A stretch of DNA of 64,000 nucleotides from Azospirillum thiophilum (GTDB taxonomy: Bacteria > Pseudomonadota > Alphaproteobacteria > Azospirillales > Azospirillaceae), in assembly GCF_001305595.1 (NCBI RefSeq), contig NZ_CP012406.1, positions 496,001 through 560,000 of the forward strand, in the 5' to 3' direction. The translations under genes and the position numbers were made by a program. The notes beneath the pieces were generated by a model. It saw only the letters and a program-made list of their open reading frames with translations. It did not search any database and was not told the DNA's origin. Positions 24,054 to 32,373 of the stretch are shown piece after piece. How positions within the stretch are numbered: the stretch's first letter is position 1; each line of letters starts with the position of its first letter.

Positions 24054-25091
24054 ATGATCCATGGCGACATCACCAGCAGCAACGACACCGTCGGCGTTGC
24101 CGTCGTCAATTACAAGATGCCGCGCCTTCACACCAAGGCGGAGGTGCTGGAGAACGCGCAGAAGATCGCCGATATGCTGATCGGCATGAAGACCGGCCTG
24201 CCGGGCCTCGATCTCGTGATCTTCCCCGAATATTCGACCCACGGGATCATGTATGATTCCAAGGAGATGTACGAGACGGCCGCCACCATTCCCGGCGACG
24301 AGACCGAGATCTTCGCCACCGCCTGCCGCAAGGCCAAGGTGTGGGGCGTCTTCTCGCTGACCGGCGAACGGCATGAGGAGCACCCGCACAAGGCGCCCTA
24401 CAACACGCTCATCCTGATGAACGACCAGGGCGAGATCGTGCAGAAATACCGCAAGATCATGCCGTGGGTTCCCATCGAGGGCTGGTATCCTGGCAACTGC
24501 ACCTATGTGTCGGAGGGCCCGAAGGGCCTGAAGGTCAGCCTGATCATCTGCGACGACGGCAACTATCCGGAAATCTGGCGCGACTGCGCCATGAAGGGGG
24601 CCGAGCTGATCGTGCGCTGCCAGGGCTACATGTATCCGGCCAAGGACCAGCAGGTGCTGATGGCCAAGGCGATGGCCTGGGCCAACAACGTCTATGTCGC
24701 GGTGGCGAATGCCGCCGGCTTCGACGGGGTCTATTCCTACTTCGGTCATTCGGCGCTGGTCGGTTTCGACGGCCGCACGCTTGGCGAATGCGGCGAGGAG
24801 GAGTACGGCATCCAGTACGCCCAGCTGTCCAAGTCGCTGATCCGCGATTTCCGCAGGAACGGCCAGTCGGAAAACCATCTCTTCAAGCTGGTGCACCGCG
24901 GCTACACCGGCATGATCAACAGCCATGACGGGGTGAAGGGCGAGGCGGCCTGTCCCTACGACTTCTATCGCCAATGGGTGAGCGACCCGGAGGGAACGCG
25001 GGCGATGGTGGAATCCTTCACCCGGCCGACCGTGGGGACACCCGAATGCCCGATCGACGGTATCCCGTCGGAAGAGCCGGCGCACCGCTGA
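24054..25091 (+). CDS. amiE: Aliphatic amidase (acylamide amidohydrolase)
   Basis: 345 residues from ATG 24054 with AGGGAG upstream; the frame is open to 23808, but homology begins at MIHGDITSSNDTVGVAVVNYK, and Pseudomonas AmiE has 346 residues. Nitrilase-superfamily residues sit at the AmiE numbers: E59 (FPEYS), K134 (KYRKIMPW), E142 (PIEGWYPG) and C166 (LIICDDGNYPEIWRD). It hydrolyses short aliphatic amides such as acetamide to the acid and ammonia in the cytoplasm. No AmiR or separate AmiC gene follows; instead a MoxR-type ATPase and a VWA protein do. Confidence 0.95.
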   Translation: MIHGDITSSNDTVGVAVVNYKMPRLHTKAEVLENAQKIADMLIGMKTGLPGLDLVIFPEYSTHGIMYDSKEMYETAATIPGDETEIFATACRKAKVWGVFSLTGERHEEHPHKAPYNTLILMNDQGEIVQKYRKIMPWVPIEGWYPGNCTYVSEGPKGLKVSLIICDDGNYPEIWRDCAMKGAELIVRCQGYMYPAKDQQVLMAKAMAWANNVYVAVANAAGFDGVYSYFGHSALVGFDGRTLGECGEEEYGIQYAQLSKSLIRDFRRNGQSENHLFKLVHRGYTGMINSHDGVKGEAACPYDFYRQWVSDPEGTRAMVESFTRPTVGTPECPIDGIPSEEPAHR

Positions 25092-25110
25092 CCGGCGGCG
25101 CTCCGGATCC

Positions 25111-25926
25111 ATGGCAAAAGGCGGCGGCATGGTGCTCCAGACCTACCGGTTGGACCGGGAACCCTATTACTGCCCGACCGGCGACGAGATCGCGCTGTTC
25201 GAGGCGGCCCATGCCGACCGCATGCCGGTGATGCTGAAAGGGCCGACCGGTTGCGGCAAGACCCGCTTCATCGAGCATATGGCCTGGCGGCTTGGCCGGC
25301 CGCTGGTCACTGTCGCCTGCAACGAGGATCTGACGGCGTCGGACCTCGTCGGCCGCTACCTGCTGGAGGCGGAGGGAACCGTGTGGCAGGACGGGCCGCT
25401 GACGCTGGCGGTCCGCCACGGCGCCATCTGTTATCTGGATGAGATCGTGGAGGCGCGTGCCGACACCACCGTCGTCATCCATCCCCTGACCGACGAGCGC
25501 CGGGCGCTTCCGCTCGACAAGCGCAATGAGCTGGTGGCGGCGCATCCCGACTTCCAGCTCGTGATCGCCTACAATCCCGGATACCAGAGCGTGGTGAAGG
25601 ATCTGAAGGAATCCACCAAGCAGCGCTTCGCAGCCCTGGAGTTCGGCTATCCAGCCGCCGGGATCGAGGCCGACATCGTCGCGCATGAGGCAGGGATCGG
25701 ACCGGATCTGGCCCGCCAGGTGGTGGCGGTCGGCGAGCGCAGCCGCAACCTGCGCGGCCGTGGGTTGGAGGAGGGGGCGTCCACCCGCATGCTGATCCAT
25801 GCCGGCCGCCTCATCGCCCGCGGGGTGGCGCCCGAGGCCGCCTGCCGTATGGCCATCGTGCTGCCGCTGACCGACGATCCCGACCTGCGCGATGCGCTGG
25901 CGGCGGCGGTCGGCGCCTGCTTCTGA
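25111..25926 (+). CDS. MoxR/CbbQ-NorQ-type AAA+ ATPase
   Basis: 271 residues. Walker A GPTGCGKT (44-51), Walker B ICYLDE (106-111), and the family sequence PLVTVACNEDLTASDLVGRYLL...DGPLTLAVRHGAICYLDEIVEAR...VIAYNPGYQSVVKDLKESTKQRFAALEF, which is that of the CbbQ/NirQ/NorQ group. Such ATPases work with a VWA partner (CbbO/NorD) to activate or mature a target enzyme. It starts 19 bp after amiE; MVLQTYRL at 25129 is an alternative start. The likely target is an enzyme of the island, but which one is unknown. In Pseudomonas, amiB after amiE also encodes an ATPase, of a different (Clp-like) type. Confidence 0.88.
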   Translation: MAKGGGMVLQTYRLDREPYYCPTGDEIALFEAAHADRMPVMLKGPTGCGKTRFIEHMAWRLGRPLVTVACNEDLTASDLVGRYLLEAEGTVWQDGPLTLAVRHGAICYLDEIVEARADTTVVIHPLTDERRALPLDKRNELVAAHPDFQLVIAYNPGYQSVVKDLKESTKQRFAALEFGYPAAGIEADIVAHEAGIGPDLARQVVAVGERSRNLRGRGLEEGASTRMLIHAGRLIARGVAPEAACRMAIVLPLTDDPDLRDALAAAVGACF

Positions 25927-25932
25927 CCGGCG

Positions 25933-27591
25933 ATGACGAGCGGGATCGCGCTGGCCGGTGCCGAACGCCGGTTGAAGGCCTATGTCACCGCGCTGTGGGG
26001 ATTCGATCCGCCGTTGCGGGCGCTGGCGGAGGACGGCGATCCGATGGCGGCGCGGCCCCGCTTCGATGCCCACCTCGTCCGGCTGCCGGCGGTCTGGCCC
26101 GGCATGGATGTCTACCGGGCGGCGCTGGCCCATGTCGCGGCGCACCGGGTGTTCTCGCGTCCCTGGCCGGCCAAGGGGCTGAAGCCGCTGCTGACCATCG
26201 TGGTGTCGCTGGTCGAGGACGCGCGGGTCGAGCATCTGGCGATGCGCCGCTTTCCCGGTCTGCGCCGGCTGTGGGCACCTTTCCACCGGGTCGAGCCGTC
26301 CGGCTCGCTGATGGCTGCCGACCTGATGGAGCGGCTGGCACGGGCGCTGTTCGATGCAGAGCACCACGACGGCAACGCCTGGGTCGACAAGGGTCAACAC
26401 CTGTTCTTCGAGCGGCCGGATCGTTGGGACGACCCGGCCTTCAGCCTGACCGTCGGCGGCATCCTTGCCAACGAGCTGGGCAAGACGCGGGTGCAGATCA
26501 ACGCCAAGGGGCACCGCGTCGACCCGCCCTATCGTGATGACAATGCCGGCTTGTGGCTCTACGACACTCCGCCGGAGCCGCCGCGCGACGCCGACGACCC
26601 GCTGGAGGCGGCGCGGCCGGAACGGGTGGAGGAAGACCACGCGGATCGGCGCGACGGGTTGCCCGAGCCTGTGCCGGCGCCGGCACCGCTCGCCGTTGCC
26701 GAAACCGCGGCCCTGCGGCCGGTGGCGCGCTATCCGGAATGGGATTACCGCATCGGCCTGCACCGGCCCGACTTCGTCCAGCTGGTGGAGTGTGATCCGG
26801 TGCCGGCGCCGCCATTGGACATGGCTGCCGATCCGTGGTTGGCGGGCCGCGTGCGCGCCCTGGTCCGTCACGCCGTGGTGGCAAGGCCGGAGCGGTTGCG
26901 GCGGCAGAGGGAGGGCGATCGGCTCGACCTCGACGCCTGCATCGGCGCGGCTGCCGCCCAGCGCCACGGCCACGCACCGGACACCCGTGTCTACCAGTGG
27001 GTGAGGCGCGAAGGGCGCGACCTGTCGGTCCTGCTGCTGCTCGATACCTCGCACTCCACGAACGATGCGGTCGGTGACGGCACGGTGCTGGAGTTGGAAC
27101 GCCGGTCGGCGGATCTGCTGGCCGGCGCGCTGGCTGCGGCGGGGGACCGTTTCGCGCTGGCCGGCTTCCGGTCAGACGGCAGGGAAGCGGTACAATGGCT
27201 GCCGGTCAAGCGCTTCGGCGATCCCTATGACGAGGCGGCGCGCGGGCGGCTCGCCGGTCTCGACGGGCGCTGGTCGACGCGCATGGGGGCGGCGTTGCGC
27301 CATGGTGGCAGGGAGCTTGGCCGCCAGCCGACGCTGCGCCGCCTGCTGCTGCTGGTCACCGACGGCGAGCCGTCCGACATCGACTGCCCCGATCCGCGCC
27401 ATCTGGTGGAGGACGCCCGCAAGGCGGTGCAGGAACTGTCAGGGCGCGGTATCGACGTGGTCTGCGTGGCGCTGGGCGGTGATCGCCCGACGCTCCACCA
27501 CATCTTCGGGTTTCGCAACGTGCTGCCCGTCGACCGGGTGGAGCAACTGCCGGAGATCCTGCCGGCGATCTATGTGCGGCTGACCGGGTGA
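25933..27591 (+). CDS. VWA-domain protein, CbbO/NorD type
   Basis: 552 residues, starting 6 bp after the AAA+ gene. The N-terminal ~330 residues are helical, with VSLVEDARVEHLAMRRFPGLRRLW as in NorD/CbbO. The C-terminal VWA domain has a MIDAS motif DTSHS beginning at D371 (LLLLDTSHSTND), then TRMGAALRHG and LLLVTDGEPSDID. A Pro/Glu-rich linker (about 215-250) separates the halves. It presumably recruits the AAA+ partner to a client protein. The pair is convergent with the response-regulator gene, 33 bp away. Confidence 0.85.
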   Translation: MTSGIALAGAERRLKAYVTALWGFDPPLRALAEDGDPMAARPRFDAHLVRLPAVWPGMDVYRAALAHVAAHRVFSRPWPAKGLKPLLTIVVSLVEDARVEHLAMRRFPGLRRLWAPFHRVEPSGSLMAADLMERLARALFDAEHHDGNAWVDKGQHLFFERPDRWDDPAFSLTVGGILANELGKTRVQINAKGHRVDPPYRDDNAGLWLYDTPPEPPRDADDPLEAARPERVEEDHADRRDGLPEPVPAPAPLAVAETAALRPVARYPEWDYRIGLHRPDFVQLVECDPVPAPPLDMAADPWLAGRVRALVRHAVVARPERLRRQREGDRLDLDACIGAAAAQRHGHAPDTRVYQWVRREGRDLSVLLLLDTSHSTNDAVGDGTVLELERRSADLLAGALAAAGDRFALAGFRSDGREAVQWLPVKRFGDPYDEAARGRLAGLDGRWSTRMGAALRHGGRELGRQPTLRRLLLLVTDGEPSDIDCPDPRHLVEDARKAVQELSGRGIDVVCVALGGDRPTLHHIFGFRNVLPVDRVEQLPEILPAIYVRLTG

Positions 27592-27624
27592 CGCCGACAG
27601 GGTGACGCGGACGGGGGCAACCTC

Positions 27625-28584
27625 CTACCGGCCGTTCAGCGCCCGCACCGCCATCGCAGCGGCGGCGGCCCGGTTCTCGACGCCGAGCTTGGCGTAGATC
27701 TGCTCCAGATGCTTGTCGACGGTGCGCGGGCTGAGGCCGAGGATTTCGGCGATGTCCCGGTTGGGCTTGCCGTTGGCGACCCACATCAGCACTTCGGCTT
27801 CCCGCGTGGTCAGGGACAGCCGGTCCTTCAGCAGGGCGTCATCGCCGGCTCCGCTCTCCTCGGCCAGCTGCAGCAGGAACTCGTCGGGGCCGGTCTGGCC
27901 GACCGGGCTCAGGCGCAGGCTCCGGCCGTCCATGCCGGTGGCGATCGTCACGCTGTCGGGCTTGCGCCCCGGACCGCCGGCCTGCCGGTCCGCCAGCCAG
28001 CGCCGCGCTTCCTCCGGCAACGAGACGCCGGCTCCACCTGCGGCTCCGCCATCGGTTCCGAACGCCGCCTCCAGCATGCGGGTGGTCTGTGGCGTGCACC
28101 ACAGCACCTCGCCCTTGTGGTTGGCGGCCAGCAGGGTGCGGCCGGTGACGTCCAGCGCCGCCCGCGTGCTCTGGGCGACGCGGGCGTTGGCCAGATGGGC
28201 GTACATGCGGGCGATCAGCGTCTCCGCCACGATCGGCTTGGTGACGTAATCGACGCCGCCGGCGGCGAAGGCCTTCAGGATATGCTCGGTCTCGGTCAGG
28301 CCGGTCATGAAGAGCACGGGGACATGGGCGACCTGGCTGTTGCGCTTCAGCTGGCGGCAGGTCTCGAAGCCGTCCAGCCCCGGCATGATGGCGTCCATCA
28401 GGATGACGTCGGGCGTCACCTGCTCCAGCAGCGCCAGCGCCTTGCGGCCGTCCAGCGCGACCAGCACGGTCACTCCGGCCTCTTCCAGCGCGTCGGTCAG
28501 GAAGCTGAGCGCCTCGGGGGAATCGTCGACGACGAGAACGACGTCACGCGGTTTGGTTACGGCTGCTTTCGTCATGGCTGTCAT
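27625..28584 (-). CDS. Response regulator with LuxR-type HTH
   Basis: 319 residues (ATG 28584; a second ATG at 28575). The N-terminal receiver has D20-D21, phosphoacceptor D64 (ILMDAIMPGLDG), T94 and K116 regions (VLFMTGLTE, YVTKPI). A middle segment (about 130-235, LDVTGRTLLAANHKGEVLWCTPQTTRML) looks like a degenerate PAS-type fold. The C-terminal LuxR HTH is LTTREAEVLMWVANGKPNRDIAEILGLSPRTVDKHLEQIYAKLG. It overlaps the end of the hybrid kinase gene by about 40 bp, so the two are cognate partners. Likely targets are the divergent urt operon and amiE. Confidence 0.9.
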   Translation of the reverse strand: MTAMTKAAVTKPRDVVLVVDDSPEALSFLTDALEEAGVTVLVALDGRKALALLEQVTPDVILMDAIMPGLDGFETCRQLKRNSQVAHVPVLFMTGLTETEHILKAFAAGGVDYVTKPIVAETLIARMYAHLANARVAQSTRAALDVTGRTLLAANHKGEVLWCTPQTTRMLEAAFGTDGGAAGGAGVSLPEEARRWLADRQAGGPGRKPDSVTIATGMDGRSLRLSPVGQTGPDEFLLQLAEESGAGDDALLKDRLSLTTREAEVLMWVANGKPNRDIAEILGLSPRTVDKHLEQIYAKLGVENRAAAAAMAVRALNGR

Positions 28585-31500
28585 CGCGGTACACCGCCTC
28601 CAGCGCGGCCATATACTGGTTCAGGTCGTAATTGCTGACGAGCGCGCGCATGCGGCCGACGAAGCGCTCCAACTCGGGATGGGCGGCGGCGATCTCCGCC
28701 AGCTTGGCTTGCATGCCGCGGACATAGCCGATGCGGCCCAGATGGATCAATTCGGCGATGTGGTGCTGCGGCGGTAGCTCCGACGGGGTGAAGACCGGCG
28801 GGCCGGACTCGGCGCCGGCCGGCTCCTCATACACCCAGTCGATGCCGCGCAGCCGGCCGATGCAGGCCAGAAGCTTGGGGATCGACACCGGCTTGGCGAC
28901 GAAGCCGTCATAGGGGCGATCCGGGACGGCCGAGGAGCGGTCCTCCCGCGTGTCGGCGGACACCAGGATGATGGTGGTCTCGACATGGCCGGCGTCGCGC
29001 AGGCGCCGAGCCACCTCCAGCCCGTTCATGCCGGGCATCGAGATGTCGAGCAGCAGGATGTCCGGCCGGTGCAGATCCGCCATGGCGAGGCAGTTCGGTC
29101 CATCGGTCGCCTTCACCACGGTGAAACCCAGCTCTCCCAGGATGTCGGCCAGCAGGTTGCGGTGGGCGAGGTCGTCGTCGGTCACCAGTACGGTCAGGCG
29201 CGGCCCGCGATAGCCGCGGATCAGGTGATCCGGCTGGGCCGGCGCGGTCGACAGCATGGCCGCCGACATCATCAGCCGAACCCGGAACAGGCTGCCCTTG
29301 CCGGGGGTGCTGGTCACGGTGATCTCGCCGCCCATCACCTGGGTCAGCAGCTTGGTGATGGTGAGGCCCAGGCCCATGCCGGGCACCATCGGGTTGGCGG
29401 CCGACCCACGCTCGAAAGGCTGGAAGATGCGTTCGCGGTCGTCGGGCGCGATGCCGGGGCCGGTATCCTCCACCTCGAACTCGGCGATCTGGCTGCGGTG
29501 GCGCACGCGCAGGCACACCGTGCCGGTGTCGGTGAACTTGATGGCGTTGGACAACAGGTTGATCAGGATCTGGCGGATGCGCCCCTCGTCGGTGAAGACC
29601 ACCGGCGGCAGTTCCTCCGGCGCCTCGAAGCTGAAGACGATGCCCTTGGCCTCCGCCTGCAGGCGGAACATGCCGACGAGCTGGTCGAGCAGGTCGCCGA
29701 ACCGCACCTCGGCCCGGTTCAGCTGGAGCCGGCCGCTTTCGATCTTCGACACGTCGAGCAGCCCGTCGAGCAGCCCCGACAGATGCTCCGCGCTGCGCCG
29801 GATGACGCGGACGGCGTCGATGCGGTGCGGCGGCATGGCGGGGTCGCGCTCCAGCATCTGCGAATAGCCGAAGATGGCGCTGAGCGGCGTGCGGAATTCA
29901 TGGCCGATGCCGACCAGATAGCGGCTCTTGGCGAGGTTCGCGGTCTCCGCCGCCTCCTTCGCCTTCTGGAGCTGGGCGTCGGTGCGGTCGTGCGCCTCGA
30001 TCTCCTGCATCAGCAGCGCGGTCTGCTTCTGCGTCTCCTCCTGCGCCACCTTGCGGCTTTCGCGGGCCAGCACGAACAGCCAGGTGGCGACGCCGGCAAC
30101 GATCATCAGGATGAAGAAGACCTTCCACAGCGTGCTGCGGATCAGCGCCTGCGCCTCGGCATTGACCGAGGCGACCTCGACATAGACCAGGGACAGCACC
30201 GCGCCGATGGCGAGCGCCAGCATGAACAGGACGGCCAGATAATGGCCGAGCCGGGCCTTCAGCGCCGTCGCCGCCCGTGGAGGCAGGATGGCGTCCAGCG
30301 CGTGGCGCAACTGCACGCCCACCCGGGCGTCGCTCTTGCAGCCGTCGCCGCAGCGGGCGTCCAGCGAACAGCAGAGCGAGCAGATGGCGCCGGCATAGAC
30401 CGGGCAAAAGGCCATGTCGTCCGGCTCGAACGCATGCTGGCAGATGCGGCAGCGGATCGCCTCCTCGCCGTTCCAGCCCTCGAAGGGGCGGCGCGCGATG
30501 TAATACTCGCCGCGGGTGGCCCAGGCGATGGCCGGAGCGGCGGCGAAGGCGGTGGCGAAGGCGAGGAAGGGTGCGCAGACCTTCAGCGTCGGTCCCAGCG
30601 CACCCAGGAAGGCCAGCATCGATAGCAGCGTCGCCAGCAGCATGGCGCCGACACCGACCGGGTTGATGTCGTAGAGGTGGGCGCGCTTGAACTCGACATG
30701 GCGCGGGCTGAGTCCGAGCGGCTTGTTCACCACCAGATCGGCCACCAGCGCCCCGATCCAGGAGGCGGCGACGCTGGAATAGAGCCCCAGCACCGGCTCC
30801 AGCGTCTTGTAGATGCCGAGTTCCATCAGCATCAGGCCGATGACGACGTTGAACACCACCCAGACCACGCGGCCCGGATGGCTGTGGGTCAGGCGCGAGA
30901 AGAAGTTGGACCAGGCGATGGAGCCGGCATAGGTGTTGGTGACGTTGATCTTCAATTGCGACAGGACGACGAACAGCCCGGTCAGGCCCAGAGCCAGCTG
31001 CGGAGAGGGCGTCACATACTGGAAGGCGACCAGATACATGCGCGTCGGCTCCGCCGCCAGTTCCAGCGGCACCGCGTTCTGCAGGGCCAGCACCACGAGG
31101 AAGGAGCCGAGCAGGAGCTTGATCATGCCGATGACGATCCAGCCCGGTCCCGCCGCCACCAGCGCCACCCACCAGTTCAGCCGCTTGCGGCCCTTGGCAT
31201 CGGGGTCGTAGGGCAGGAAGCGGATGAAATCGACCTGTTCGCCGATCTGTGCCAGCAGCGAGAACACCACCGACGCCGCGGCACCGAACAGCATCAGGTC
31301 GAAACCGCCGGCGCCGGCTTCCGCCGACTGGCCGGTGAAACGGGTCCAGGTGGCGAAGGCGTCACCGTCGTCGAGCGCGATGAACAGGAAGGGCAGCGCG
31401 TGCAGGGCCAGCCATAGTGGTTGCGTCCACAGCTGGATGCGGCTGATCACCGTGAAGCCATAGGCGACCAGTGGGATCACCAGGAGCGAACTGACCACAT

Positions 31501-31960
31501 AGCCGGCGGCCAGCGGCAGGCCGAACACCATCTCCAAGGCGGTCGCCATGATCGCCGCCTCGATGGCGAAGAAGATGAAGGTGAAGGAGGCGTAGATCAG
31601 CGAGGTGATGGTCGAGCCGATATAGCCGAAACCGGCGCCGCGCGTCAGCAGGTCCATGTCGACGCCGTAGCGGCTGGCGTAATAGCTGATGGGCAGCGCG
31701 CTGGCGAAGATCAGGACGGCGGCGGCCAAAATGGCGAAGACCGCATTGGAGAAGCCATAATTCAGCGTGATCGCGCCGCCGATGGCCTCCAGCGCCAGGA
31801 AGGAGATCGAGCCGAGCGCCGTGTTGGCGACCCGTGACGGCGACCAACGCCGCGCTTTGCGCGCGGTGAAGCGCAGCGCGTAATCTTCGAGCGTCTGGTT
31901 CGCGACCCACCTGTTGTAGGTCCGCCGGACCGCGACGACCCTCTGGCGCTTGCCCTTCAC
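28544..31960 (-). CDS. Hybrid histidine kinase with NCS1-type permease sensor domain
   Basis: 1138 residues from GTG 31960, preceded by GGAGGG at nine bases; the frame is open to 32116 but lacks a better start. Residues 30-485 form a 12-TM NCS1 (purine/cytosine/allantoin permease) domain with TRGAGFGYIGSTITSLIYASF and QLKINVTNTYAGSIAWSNFFSR. Then a Cys-rich cluster (504-541: CRICQ, CPVY, CSLCC, CGDGC), two more TM helices (575-635), a coiled linker, H-box GHEFRTPLSAIFGYSQM with H687, an HATPase domain, and a receiver with D972 (LLLDISMPGMNG). A C-terminal ~100-residue helical tail follows. It presumably senses a transported N-compound and phosphorylates the overlapping LuxR-type regulator. 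Confidence 0.88.
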   Translation of the reverse strand: MKGKRQRVVAVRRTYNRWVANQTLEDYALRFTARKARRWSPSRVANTALGSISFLALEAIGGAITLNYGFSNAVFAILAAAVLIFASALPISYYASRYGVDMDLLTRGAGFGYIGSTITSLIYASFTFIFFAIEAAIMATALEMVFGLPLAAGYVVSSLLVIPLVAYGFTVISRIQLWTQPLWLALHALPFLFIALDDGDAFATWTRFTGQSAEAGAGGFDLMLFGAAASVVFSLLAQIGEQVDFIRFLPYDPDAKGRKRLNWWVALVAAGPGWIVIGMIKLLLGSFLVVLALQNAVPLELAAEPTRMYLVAFQYVTPSPQLALGLTGLFVVLSQLKINVTNTYAGSIAWSNFFSRLTHSHPGRVVWVVFNVVIGLMLMELGIYKTLEPVLGLYSSVAASWIGALVADLVVNKPLGLSPRHVEFKRAHLYDINPVGVGAMLLATLLSMLAFLGALGPTLKVCAPFLAFATAFAAAPAIAWATRGEYYIARRPFEGWNGEEAIRCRICQHAFEPDDMAFCPVYAGAICSLCCSLDARCGDGCKSDARVGVQLRHALDAILPPRAATALKARLGHYLAVLFMLALAIGAVLSLVYVEVASVNAEAQALIRSTLWKVFFILMIVAGVATWLFVLARESRKVAQEETQKQTALLMQEIEAHDRTDAQLQKAKEAAETANLAKSRYLVGIGHEFRTPLSAIFGYSQMLERDPAMPPHRIDAVRVIRRSAEHLSGLLDGLLDVSKIESGRLQLNRAEVRFGDLLDQLVGMFRLQAEAKGIVFSFEAPEELPPVVFTDEGRIRQILINLLSNAIKFTDTGTVCLRVRHRSQIAEFEVEDTGPGIAPDDRERIFQPFERGSAANPMVPGMGLGLTITKLLTQVMGGEITVTSTPGKGSLFRVRLMMSAAMLSTAPAQPDHLIRGYRGPRLTVLVTDDDLAHRNLLADILGELGFTVVKATDGPNCLAMADLHRPDILLLDISMPGMNGLEVARRLRDAGHVETTIILVSADTREDRSSAVPDRPYDGFVAKPVSIPKLLACIGRLRGIDWVYEEPAGAESGPPVFTPSELPPQHHIAELIHLGRIGYVRGMQAKLAEIAAAHPELERFVGRMRALVSNYDLNQYMAALEAVYRDDSHDESSRNQTA

Positions 31961-32300
31961 CCCTGTCCGCCCTCCAGTTGTTTGTTTGTTGTGCTGACAT
32001 TCTCCGGGGTCGTTCAAGGACCTTCTTCCACAGTAATGTCCATCATATCGCAGTCTGGCAAAAAGAATTCCGCAGACCAAGAAAAATGAAAATGCGCGAG
32101 TTCTCTGCGAGAGCATATAGCGGCGTCACTCGCTTTTCGGTGGTTGCGAGCAGCATGCCATTCCCGGACTGTTGACAGTTTATAACGATTTGCGGGCTTT
32201 CGCCCCTATACGCAAATCCACGTATTGCTGCGCCGCACCGTTCGGCCAACCATCGGCACGTCCTATCGCGGTACGCTCCGCCAACTCCCCAAAAAATCCC

Positions 32301-32341
32301 GCCTTTCAAAAAGGCCCGGCTCCGTCGCAGGCGACCTTTTT
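32301..32341 (+). promoter_or_regulatory. Possible attenuator in the urtA leader (gap 31961-32373)
   Basis: Two mutually exclusive hairpins can form on the plus strand: GCCTTT-CAA-AAAGGC (32301-32315), or AAAAAGG (32308-32314) with CCTTTTT (32335-32341), the latter ending in a T run 33 bp before the urtA start. This is the layout of an attenuator. The rest of the 413-bp divergent gap to the kinase gene has an AT-richer core (32040-32190) with a TTGACA at 32173 but no convincing -10. Predicted by eye only. Confidence 0.35.
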
Positions 32342-32373
32342 CAGGGCGACAACGGCCAACATCAGGAGGTTTC

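Noticed and set aside
24054..28584. An AmiC/AmiR-type regulatory pair as in Pseudomonas amiE operons
   Set aside because: The regulator at 27625-28584 has a LuxR-type HTH, not an ANTAR domain, and no free-standing AmiC gene is present; the only similar fold besides UrtA is in the chemoreceptor fusion.
32240..32262. Possible sigma-54 promoter before urtA (GGCACG...TCGC)
   Set aside because: The GG-to-GC spacing is 11 instead of 10 and the -12 element is poor, so it does not meet the consensus.
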